Positions 1 through 5,260 of a DNA stretch of 5,271 nt are shown here, piece after piece. The position numbers were made by a program, and so were the translations under genes. Position 1 is the first letter of the stretch, and the number at the start of each line of letters is the position of its first letter. The stretch is from Bacilli bacterium. GTDB lineage: Bacteria; Bacillota_I; Bacilli_A; RF39; UBA660. The stretch lies in the NCBI GenBank assembly GCA_024693165.1, contig JAILLM010000169.1, positions 1 to 5,271 of the forward strand, written 5' to 3'. The notes under the pieces were generated by a model, which saw nothing but the letters and a program-made list of their open reading frames with translations, had not been told where the DNA came from and did no database searches.

Positions 1-4
1 TATA

Positions 5-40
5 AGAAGAAAGAGTTAGTATAACTTTTTCTTTTGTTTT
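5..40 (+). terminator. Hairpin terminator of an upstream gene
   Basis: Bases 5-18 pair with 22-35 (14 pairs, two of them G-U) around a 3-nt loop at 19-21, and TTTT follows at 37-40. The left arm is A/G-rich and the right arm T-rich, as in an intrinsic terminator in an AT-rich genome. Candidate stop codons of the truncated upstream gene (TAG at 17-19 or TAA at 22-24) fall inside the hairpin. The pairing is read directly from the sequence; terminator function is inferred. Confidence 0.55.
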
Positions 41-48
41 AAAACCAT

Positions 49-72
49 AAAGAACTTTTTAGTTCTTTTTTT
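49..72 (+). terminator. Second intrinsic terminator, before the GNAT gene
   Basis: A perfect 8-bp stem (49-56 with 61-68, AAAGAACT/AGTTCTTT) closes a TTTT loop and runs into further T residues up to 72. It lies 8 nt after the T-run of the first hairpin, so the two act as a tandem pair that would insulate the acetyltransferase gene from upstream transcription. Confidence 0.65.
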
Positions 73-79
73 ATTTTTA

Positions 80-88
80 TGTTATTAT
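80..88 (+). promoter_or_regulatory. Possible extended -10 promoter for the GNAT gene
   Basis: TG at 80-81, one base, then TATTAT at 83-88 fits the TGnTATAAT extended -10 pattern with one mismatch. No convincing -35 hexamer is visible about 17 bp upstream. The predicted start site near 95 would coincide with the AGAGG Shine-Dalgarno at 95-99, giving a leader of about 10 nt. Alone this would be weak, but the same spacing recurs at the other three units in the window. Confidence 0.35.
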
Positions 89-104
89 TTATTTAGAGGT
101 AATT

Positions 105-596
105 ATGGAAGATGTTAAAATAATTGAATATGAAGAAAAATATTTAGAAGATGTTAAAGATTTATTTGTTGAACTTGAAGAATACTTAGTATCTATTGAT
201 CAAGATAATCTTGATAGAGTACACGAAGATTATAGAGAGACCTATACTAAAATAGCTTTAAATGAATTTAAAGAAGAAGATGGTAAGTGCTATCTTGCTA
301 TTAAAGATAATAAAGCAATTGGTTTAATTATTGGTACAATTCCTAAATATGATAAGTACGATTATTTAGATTATAAATGTCCTAAAAGAGGATGTATTAC
401 TGAACTTATAGTTACATCTAAAGTTAGAAGTAACGGAATAGGTCAAGCACTTATTGATAAAATAGATGAATACTTCAAATCAAAGGATTGTGAATATGTG
501 ATCGTAGATATATTTGCATATAATGATTCAGCAATGAAGTTTTATTTCAAAAAAGGATTCCATCCAAGAATGGTTACAGGTATAAAAAAGATATGA
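105..596 (+). CDS. GNAT-family N-acetyltransferase
   Basis: This 163-residue protein is a single-domain GNAT acetyltransferase, which would move an acetyl group from acetyl-CoA to an amine on an unidentified small molecule or protein in the cytoplasm. The acetyl-CoA pyrophosphate-binding motif is RSNGIG at residues 108-113, preceded by the beta-4 strand ITELIVTSKV and followed by an alpha helix. The typical C-terminal motif is present, with N140, the helix SAMKFYFKKGF (142-152) and Y147 in the usual tyrosine position. The acidic N-terminal half (residues 1-60) should form the variable substrate-binding part. The length is normal for the family. The ATG at 105 is set by AGAGG at 95-99 with a 5-nt gap. 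The gene stands alone between terminators. Family assignment is firm; the substrate cannot be read from sequence. Confidence 0.9.
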   Translation: MEDVKIIEYEEKYLEDVKDLFVELEEYLVSIDQDNLDRVHEDYRETYTKIALNEFKEEDGKCYLAIKDNKAIGLIIGTIPKYDKYDYLDYKCPKRGCITELIVTSKVRSNGIGQALIDKIDEYFKSKDCEYVIVDIFAYNDSAMKFYFKKGFHPRMVTGIKKI

Positions 597-616
597 TTTT
601 AAATCATATTCTTTTA
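586..616 (+). terminator. Terminator overlapping the GNAT stop codon
   Basis: The near-perfect inverted repeat ATATGATTT / AAATCATAT (591-599 with 601-609) folds into a 7-8 bp stem. Outer A-T pairs (585-588 with 612-615) can extend it past a mismatch, and T-rich sequence follows to 620. The TGA stop (594-596) sits inside the left arm. An in-frame TAA lies two codons after the TGA. The stem is AT-rich, so it may be a modest terminator. Confidence 0.55.
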
Positions 617-647
617 TTTTGATATTCTAATTTTTTTGCTATTTTTG

Positions 648-653
648 TATAAT
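648..653 (+). promoter_or_regulatory. -10 element of the ABC operon promoter
   Basis: TATAAT is a perfect sigma-A -10 hexamer. The sequence 17 bp upstream (625-630, TTCTAA) is a poor -35. A better TTGATA at 619-624 is 23 bp away, too far for normal spacing. Transcription should start near 660, giving a leader of about 20 nt that carries AGGGAG at 663-668. The promoter would drive the adaptor, ATPase and permease genes together. Confidence 0.6.
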
Positions 654-662
654 TTATATGAT

Positions 663-668
663 AGGGAG
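663..668 (+). promoter_or_regulatory. Shine-Dalgarno site with long spacing (adaptor)
   Basis: AGGGAG lies 11 nt before the ATG at 680, slightly further than the 5-9 nt seen at the other genes here. No other start codon in frame lies between it and 680, so it supports that start. Confidence 0.6.
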
Positions 669-679
669 ATTAGATAAAC

Positions 680-1522
680 ATGAAGAAATTTTTAAAAGTA
701 TTAATTGTAATTTTAATAATCGCAGGAACCTGTTTTGGTGGATATTTATATATATCTAATAAAGTTAAAAAGAACATGGATGATTATAATCAAGCATGGA
801 ATAGATTTAACAGTGAATATGTAGTTAAAAAAGAAACAGTCGTAGATTATGTTAAAGGTTCAGGTGAAATAACTTCATTTAATATTGAATATTTAAATGA
901 AGAAAACTATCCAATCAAAGATAAGTATGTTAAAGATGGTGATACTGTTTCACAAAAGCAAAAAATCATGAAAATTGGTGGAGACTACGAAACTAAGACA
1001 TTAACTTCATCAATTAACGGAATCTATTTTGAAGTTTCTGGTGAAATGAATAGAATGACTTATGCTATTTATGATACAAGTGATGTTGGTATTGAATTTA
1101 GTGTAGATGAAAGAGATGTAGTTAAACTTGCTGTTGGTCAAAAAGCTATAGTTAAAATTGTAGTACTTAATAAAGAACTTGAAGGAACAGTTAACTATAT
1201 TTCTAAATTACCTCAAAGTGGTAAATATAAAGTAAGAGTAAACATTCCTTTTGGTGATGATATTAAATTTGGATTTGGTTCAACTGTTAAAATAACTGTT
1301 GAAGAAAAAACAGTATTAACAGTTCCATATTCATGTGTTGAATTCATAGATAATAAGTACTATGTATTAAAGAAAGAAAATAAAGTAGCTTATGATTCTA
1401 ATGATGAGTATTGGAATGAAACTCGTTATATGACTGAAGTACAAATTGGAACTATTAGTGGTAATTCAGTTGAGATTGTTTCAGGATTATCTGAAGGGGA
1501 TATTGTAATGGGGGATGAATAA
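680..1522 (+). CDS. MacA/YknX-like efflux adaptor, membrane-anchored
   Basis: This 280-residue protein is the periplasmic-adaptor-type (HlyD/MacA) subunit of the ABC system encoded by the next two genes. It should be held in the membrane by an N-terminal helix (residues 4-25) with the rest outside the cell membrane. After the entry strand VVKKETVVDYVKGSGEI (48-64) comes a lipoyl-like half-motif VKDGDTVSQKQKIMKI (84-99) and its partner half TLTSSINGIY (108-117). A beta-barrel section follows (about 136-205, with SVDERDVVKLAVGQKAIVKI), then a membrane-proximal section (211-277) with VPYSCVEF and the closing pattern VEIVSGLSEGDIVM. Only about 8 residues separate the lipoyl halves, so the coiled-coil hairpin of E. 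coli MacA (371 residues) is missing. That fits a cell without an outer-membrane TolC channel. C18 is not in a good lipobox. The family call is strong; the substrate is unknown. Confidence 0.87.
   Translation: MKKFLKVLIVILIIAGTCFGGYLYISNKVKKNMDDYNQAWNRFNSEYVVKKETVVDYVKGSGEITSFNIEYLNEENYPIKDKYVKDGDTVSQKQKIMKIGGDYETKTLTSSINGIYFEVSGEMNRMTYAIYDTSDVGIEFSVDERDVVKLAVGQKAIVKIVVLNKELEGTVNYISKLPQSGKYKVRVNIPFGDDIKFGFGSTVKITVEEKTVLTVPYSCVEFIDNKYYVLKKENKVAYDSNDEYWNETRYMTEVQIGTISGNSVEIVSGLSEGDIVMGDE
1510..1515 (+). promoter_or_regulatory. Shine-Dalgarno site within the adaptor gene
   Basis: GGGGGA, inside the last codons of the adaptor gene, lies 9 nt before the ATG at 1525. It fixes the ATPase start and places termination of one gene beside initiation of the next. 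Confidence 0.6.
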
Positions 1523-1524
1523 TC

Positions 1525-2211
1525 ATGATTAAACTACATGATTTAAAAAAGACATACTTCCTAACAAAAGATAATTCAGTTAATGCACTTAAAAATATTA
1601 ATTTAGAAATTAAAGAAGGAGAATTCGTAGCAATTATAGGTAAAAGTGGATCAGGTAAATCTACACTTTTAAATGTAATTTCATGTATGGATTCTAAATA
1701 TACAGGAAGTTATAAGCTTGATGATAAAGAAATAAGTAAAAAAAGTAAAAGAGAACTAGCTAAGATTAGAAATACCAACTTTGGTTTTATATTTCAAAGT
1801 TTTAATTTATTAAATAAATTAACTGCTTATGAAAATATTGAACTACCACTTGTTTATAAGAAAGTAAGAAAGAAAAATAGAAGAGCAATCATTGAATCTA
1901 TTGCTGAAGACCTAGATATTAAAGATAGACTTAAACATAAACCTATCGAACTTTCAGGTGGAGAACAACAAAGGGTAGCAATCGCAAGAGCATTAGTTAC
2001 AAATCCAAAAGTAATCTTAGCCGATGAACCAACTGGTGCATTAGATCAAAAAACAGGGAAACAAATATTAAATATTCTTAAAAGTTTAAATAAAAAAGGT
2101 CAAACTATTATTATGGTTACTCATGATTTAGAACTTGCAAAGAATGCTAAAAGAATAGTTACTATCTCAGATGGTAAGATAATTTCAGATGAGAAGGTGA
2201 AGACAAAATGA
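1525..2211 (+). CDS. MacB/LolD-type ABC transporter ATPase
   Basis: This 228-residue cytoplasmic nucleotide-binding subunit powers the neighbouring permease by ATP hydrolysis. Every ABC motif is intact: Walker A GKSGSGKST (39-47), Q-loop Q91 in FIFQSFNLL, signature LSGGEQQR (143-150), Walker B VILADEPT (163-170) with catalytic E168, D-loop GALD (171-174) and switch histidine H200 in VTHD. The FQSFNLL and LSGGEQQRVAIARAL stretches are typical of the MacB/LolD/FtsE group, whose partners are FtsX-fold permeases, and the length matches stand-alone members such as YknY. It starts 2 nt after the adaptor stop and its TGA overlaps the permease ATG (ATGA at 2208-2211), so translation is probably coupled. 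A TAA follows the TGA directly in frame. The ATPase assignment is essentially certain; what is transported is not. Confidence 0.96.
   Translation: MIKLHDLKKTYFLTKDNSVNALKNINLEIKEGEFVAIIGKSGSGKSTLLNVISCMDSKYTGSYKLDDKEISKKSKRELAKIRNTNFGFIFQSFNLLNKLTAYENIELPLVYKKVRKKNRRAIIESIAEDLDIKDRLKHKPIELSGGEQQRVAIARALVTNPKVILADEPTGALDQKTGKQILNILKSLNKKGQTIIMVTHDLELAKNAKRIVTISDGKIISDEKVKTK
2194..2200 (+). promoter_or_regulatory. Shine-Dalgarno site of the overlapping permease gene
   Basis: AAGGTGA ends 7 nt before the ATG at 2208, inside the end of the ATPase gene. It confirms that the permease begins at the ATGA overlap and not at a later methionine. Confidence 0.65.
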
Positions 2212-3434
2212 TAATCGAAGCAATTAAAACATCATTTAAAGTGCTTACTACAAATAAATTAAGAACTATTCTTACTATGTTAGGTATTGTTATTGGTATA
2301 TTCTCTGTATCAATTATATTTTCAATTTCTACTGGTACTAGAAAATCTATGAAAGATTCTTTTTCAGATTTTGAACAAGATACAATTAATGTACTTGTTG
2401 GTAAAGTTTCATCAATTGAAAGAGAATTACTTGAAAAAGATTTAAATAAATATGTAAATGAAAATGATAAAGTTGATACAATGGGTAAAACGATAAGTGT
2501 TAAATTTAATGAATATGAATATGCGCTTAGTGTTAAGAATTATGATAATCCTAATTATGGACATGGTTATAATTATGCAATAGATGAAAATTATGCAACT
2601 GTTCAATATAAAACTATGGAGAAAATTAAAATTAAAAAAGGTAGATTTTTATCTAAAAAAGATATAGTTACTAAAATGCCATATATTGTTTTAAGAGAAG
2701 ATGTAGCTGAAACTTTACTTGGATCAAGTGATGTTGTTGGTAGAAAAGTTAATGTTAACAATTATGAATTTGAAATAATTGGAATTATGAATTGGGGATC
2801 TGATGAAAATGTACCTAATATGTTTATTTCATATTATTTCGTTAATGATGAGTTTATAGATGTAGAATCTCCTCCTGTATATATTATAAAAGTAAAAGAT
2901 GTTAAAGATATAAAGGAAGTTGAAGGTCAATTAAAGAATATTTTAGGAGAATACACTTCTGCCGATCACTATGATGTTTATTCCATGGATTTAGATGAAA
3001 TATTAAAAGAAACAGAAAGTGTTGTTAATTTAATTGAACTTGTATTTGTTGGAATTGCTAGTCTCTCAATTGTTGTTGGTGGTATTGGTATTATGAATAT
3101 AATGCTTGTATCAGTAAGTGAAAGAATTAAAGAAACTGGTATTAGAATTGCACTTGGTGCAAGGAATGTAGATATTGTATTTCAATTCTTAATTGAAGGT
3201 ATAATGATAACAATATTTTCAGGAATAATTGGCCTAAGTCTTGCATATGGAGCAACTATAGTCGCTAATAATATAATAGCTGGTTATGAAGATATAACTT
3301 TAAAACTTATATTAGACTTTAAGTCTTGTATATATATCGTATTATTCTGTGGAATCTTGGGAATAATCTTTGGTATTTATCCAGCAATTAAAGCAGGTAA
3401 GTTAGATCCTGTCGAAGCCTTAAAATATGAATAA
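2208..3434 (+). CDS. MacB/FtsX-fold ABC permease
   Basis: This 408-residue membrane protein is the permease of the three-gene system. It has the MacB topology: a cytoplasmic N-terminus, TM1 (about 19-41, in KLRTILTMLGIVIGIFSVS), an extracytoplasmic domain (about 43-270), then TM2 (275-300), TM3 (325-352) and TM4 (372-392). The loop after TM2, VSVSERIKETGIRIALGAR (301-319), is the family's conserved coupling segment that contacts the ATPase. The C-terminus YPAIKAGKLDPVEALKYE (391-408) is also characteristic. The length resembles stand-alone permeases such as B. subtilis YknZ; E. coli MacB fuses ATPase and permease. Members of this family act by mechanotransmission, moving substrates from outside the membrane or exporting peptides, macrolides or toxins. 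A defence role against antimicrobial peptides, as for YknXYZ, is possible but not shown by the sequence. Confidence 0.94.
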   Translation: MIIEAIKTSFKVLTTNKLRTILTMLGIVIGIFSVSIIFSISTGTRKSMKDSFSDFEQDTINVLVGKVSSIERELLEKDLNKYVNENDKVDTMGKTISVKFNEYEYALSVKNYDNPNYGHGYNYAIDENYATVQYKTMEKIKIKKGRFLSKKDIVTKMPYIVLREDVAETLLGSSDVVGRKVNVNNYEFEIIGIMNWGSDENVPNMFISYYFVNDEFIDVESPPVYIIKVKDVKDIKEVEGQLKNILGEYTSADHYDVYSMDLDEILKETESVVNLIELVFVGIASLSIVVGGIGIMNIMLVSVSERIKETGIRIALGARNVDIVFQFLIEGIMITIFSGIIGLSLAYGATIVANNIIAGYEDITLKLILDFKSCIYIVLFCGILGIIFGIYPAIKAGKLDPVEALKYE

Positions 3435-3442
3435 TTTAATTA

Positions 3443-3451
3443 TGATATAAT
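3443..3451 (+). promoter_or_regulatory. Extended -10 promoter of the PPOX-like gene
   Basis: TGATATAAT matches the extended -10 consensus TGnTATAAT exactly. It begins 8 nt after the permease stop, and no -35 is recognisable. The predicted start near 3458 gives a leader of about 16 nt with AAGGAG at 3460-3465. No clear terminator lies between the permease and this gene, so read-through from the ABC operon could add to its expression. Confidence 0.65.
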
Positions 3452-3473
3452 TTAACTATAAGGAGAATTAATA

Positions 3474-3866
3474 ATGAAAGAAACACAAGAATTTTTAAAA
3501 TCAGCTGGTGTTTATTATCTAGCAACTGTAGATGGAGATACTCCAAGAGTTAGACCTTTTGGAACTGCTGAAATATTTGAAGATAAGTTATATATTCAAA
3601 CTGGTAAAAGTAAAGATGTTTATAAACAAATTGAAAAGAATCCAAATGTTGAAATATGTGCATTCAAAGATGGCAAATGGATTAGAGTTTCAGGTAAGCT
3701 TATTCCAGATGATAGAGTAGAAGCTAAAAAGGATATGTTAGATAAGAATCCTACATTAAGAGGTATGTATAATGAGAATGATGATAACACAATAGTTCTA
3801 TATTTTGAACATGCTAAAGTAACTATTTCATCGTTTACTGAAGCACCCAAGGTTATTGAATTTTAA
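3474..3866 (+). CDS. Pyridoxamine 5'-phosphate oxidase-like split-barrel flavoprotein
   Basis: This 130-residue soluble protein belongs to the PPOX-like FMN-binding split-barrel superfamily. The N-terminal block YYLATVDGDTPRVRPFG (14-30) is the usual opening beta-hairpin. KLYIQTGKSKDVYKQIEKNP (38-57) is the conserved strand plus helix, where T43, K45 and S46 lie in the usual flavin-phosphate-contacting region. NVEICAF and KWIRVSGK (58-75) complete the barrel. Stand-alone proteins of this length are usually dimeric and bind FMN or a related cofactor. They are often annotated generically, and true PdxH enzymes are longer, so vitamin B6 synthesis should not be assumed. A role in flavin-dependent reduction or redox chemistry is a family-level inference. 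The ATG is set by AAGGAG at 3460-3465, and the gene is bounded by its own promoter and terminator. Confidence 0.88.
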   Translation: MKETQEFLKSAGVYYLATVDGDTPRVRPFGTAEIFEDKLYIQTGKSKDVYKQIEKNPNVEICAFKDGKWIRVSGKLIPDDRVEAKKDMLDKNPTLRGMYNENDDNTIVLYFEHAKVTISSFTEAPKVIEF

Positions 3867-3889
3867 GTAGGCAACAAGCCTACTTTTTT
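3865..3889 (+). terminator. Strong intrinsic terminator of the PPOX-like gene
   Basis: Bases 3865-3872 pair with 3878-3885 (8 bp, with core GTAGGC/GCCTAC) around the 5-nt loop AACAA, and the T-run continues to 3889. It is the most GC-rich hairpin in the window. The stem begins inside the TAA stop (3864-3866). The last T of the run is also the T of the next promoter's TGn motif. Confidence 0.9.
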
Positions 3890-3897
3890 GTTATAAT
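3889..3897 (+). promoter_or_regulatory. Extended -10 promoter of the HD-kinase gene
   Basis: TGTTATAAT is an exact extended -10 (TGnTATAAT) starting at the last base of the preceding terminator's T-run. The -35 region would fall inside the terminator stem and has no consensus. Transcription is expected near 3904, at the first base of the Shine-Dalgarno AGGGTGG, giving a leader of about 13 nt. Confidence 0.6.
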
Positions 3898-3903
3898 TTT
3901 ATC

Positions 3904-3910
3904 AGGGTGG
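3904..3910 (+). promoter_or_regulatory. Shine-Dalgarno site deciding the HD-kinase start
   Basis: AGGGTGG lies 6 nt before the ATG at 3917 and 12 nt before a second in-frame ATG at 3923. The spacing favours 3917, giving a protein that begins MKMIDEAF. Confidence 0.65.
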
Positions 3911-3916
3911 TTTAAT

Positions 3917-5260
3917 ATGAAGATGATAGATGAAGCATTTGAATTTGCACTTAATGCACATGATGGACAAAGAAGAAAAAGTGATACTAAAAAGCCAATG
4001 ATTATTCATCCAATGAATGTTGCAAACATTCTAAATGAATATGGTTTTGATGAAAACGTAATTGCTGCTGGATACTTACATGATACAGTTGAAGATACAC
4101 CAGTAACATTTGAAAATATCAAAGAAAAATTTGGTGATGATATTGCATCCTTAGTGTATGGAGCATCTGAACCTGATAAGAGTCTTTCATGGGAAGAAAG
4201 AAAACAACATACAATTGATACAATTAAAACTTTAGACTTAAGACATAAAGCTATTATTTGTGCAGATAAAATAAGTAATCTTGAAGACATGAGAATTCTT
4301 TTTGAAATAAAAGGTGAATATGACTTTAGCGCATTTAAAAGAGGATTTGACTCTCAAAAATGGTATTACACTGAAGTATATAAGAATCTAATCGAAGGTG
4401 AAGATAATCATCCAATGTTTGAAAGATTAAAGACTTTAATTGATTATATATTTGAAAACAAACGTGGAGACGAATTCTTAATTAATAATGTTTTTGAAAA
4501 TAATCTAGATGAATATAAAAGATTAAAAAGACTTCATTACAAGAAAGAAGAAATATCTAAATTAAGAACATTTGTAGATACTGAACCATATGTAATAGAG
4601 TTTACTGGAACTCCAAGAACAGGTAAAACTACATTAATAAATAACTTAAATGATTTCTTTAAAAAAGGAAAATTTAGAGTTGATGTAGTAGAAGAATTTA
4701 CAACATCTAAACATTATAAAGAAAATATTTATCCTAAAATAAAAAACGAATCTAAAAAGTTTATTAATACTGAAATACCAAAATATGTTTTAGCTGATTT
4801 AACTTCAAGTCTTCATAAAAATCCTGATATCATAATTATTGATAGAAGTCTTTTTGATAGATTAATATGGTTAGATAGATTATGTCTAAAGGATGGAATT
4901 AGTAAAGAAGAATACGTTGAATTAAGAGATAAATATATTAGATTTATTAAAGATTATTACGATATTATTATTGGTACATATACAGATCCAATAACTGCTT
5001 TAAAAAGAGATTATAAAGCTAATCTTTCATTAGAAGAAAGAAGATTCTTAAATGAAACAAACATAAATGAATTTAATACATCTTTCTTAAATCTTGAAAA
5101 AGTAGCTAAAAGAGATGATGTTAACTTTAAAATGTTTGATACAACTAATATAACTCAAAGAGAATTATCATTTAATGTATGCGAAACAATATTAAATGAT
5201 ATGAAATCTAAACTAATTGATAAAGTTAACGACAAAAAGGAACTAAAAAGAAAAATATAG
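3917..5260 (+). CDS. RelA/SpoT-like HD phosphohydrolase fused to a P-loop nucleoside-kinase-like domain
   Basis: This 447-residue cytoplasmic protein has two modules. Residues 1-180 form a RelA/SpoT/MESH1-type HD domain with AHDGQRRK (14-21), metal ligands H31, H55, D56 and D117, the HDTVED motif (55-60) with E59 and D60, and ADKISNL (116-122). These are the residues needed for Mn-dependent (p)ppGpp or related pyrophosphate hydrolysis. No synthetase, TGS or ACT domain is present. Residues 181-222 are a charged linker. Residues 223-435 form a P-loop domain with Walker A GTPRTGKTT (231-239), EEFTT (259-263), an acidic/DR strand IIIIDRSLFDRLIW (305-318) and a basic lid-like segment with R364, R375 and R376. 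This order resembles deoxynucleoside or thymidylate-type kinases more than AAA motors. It is one unbroken frame with no internal Shine-Dalgarno at the junction. Both domain calls are strong; substrates and any coupling are inferred. Confidence 0.85.
   Translation: MKMIDEAFEFALNAHDGQRRKSDTKKPMIIHPMNVANILNEYGFDENVIAAGYLHDTVEDTPVTFENIKEKFGDDIASLVYGASEPDKSLSWEERKQHTIDTIKTLDLRHKAIICADKISNLEDMRILFEIKGEYDFSAFKRGFDSQKWYYTEVYKNLIEGEDNHPMFERLKTLIDYIFENKRGDEFLINNVFENNLDEYKRLKRLHYKKEEISKLRTFVDTEPYVIEFTGTPRTGKTTLINNLNDFFKKGKFRVDVVEEFTTSKHYKENIYPKIKNESKKFINTEIPKYVLADLTSSLHKNPDIIIIDRSLFDRLIWLDRLCLKDGISKEEYVELRDKYIRFIKDYYDIIIGTYTDPITALKRDYKANLSLEERRFLNETNINEFNTSFLNLEKVAKRDDVNFKMFDTTNITQRELSFNVCETILNDMKSKLIDKVNDKKELKRKI

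Noticed and set aside
1..24. C-terminal end of an upstream gene
   Set aside because: Two frames reach a stop here (TAG at 17-19, TAA at 22-24), leaving only 5-7 codons each. That is too little to choose a frame or name a product.
716..736. Lipoprotein signal in the adaptor (AGTC at residues 15-18)
   Set aside because: The residue before the cysteine is threonine, not the usual Gly/Ala/Ser. The hydrophobic segment continues past the cysteine, which fits a plain transmembrane anchor.
594..2211. Possible genetic code 4 (TGA as tryptophan), because both TGA stops (594-596, 2209-2211) are soon followed by an in-frame TAA
   Set aside because: All seven tryptophans in the predicted proteins are TGG and none of the long frames contains an internal TGA, so TGA is a stop. 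The following TAA codons are probably chance or backup stops.
3438..3452. Inverted repeat AATTAT/ATAATT as a terminator or operator
   Set aside because: It is six A/T-only pairs overlapping the extended -10 element; such repeats arise easily in AT-rich promoters.
3532..3720. 62-codon + strand frame within the PPOX-like gene
   Set aside because: It is out of frame with a clear conserved flavoprotein, and its lysine/leucine-rich translation is typical of shifted AT-rich sequence.
3620..3850. Open frame of 76 codons on the - strand within the PPOX-like gene
   Set aside because: It lies opposite a well-supported coding sequence, matches no recognisable domain and has no promoter context; it is a shadow of the + strand gene.
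4006..4290. Open frame of 94 codons on the - strand within the HD domain
   Set aside because: It overlaps conserved HD-domain codons on the other strand and shows no recognisable protein features.
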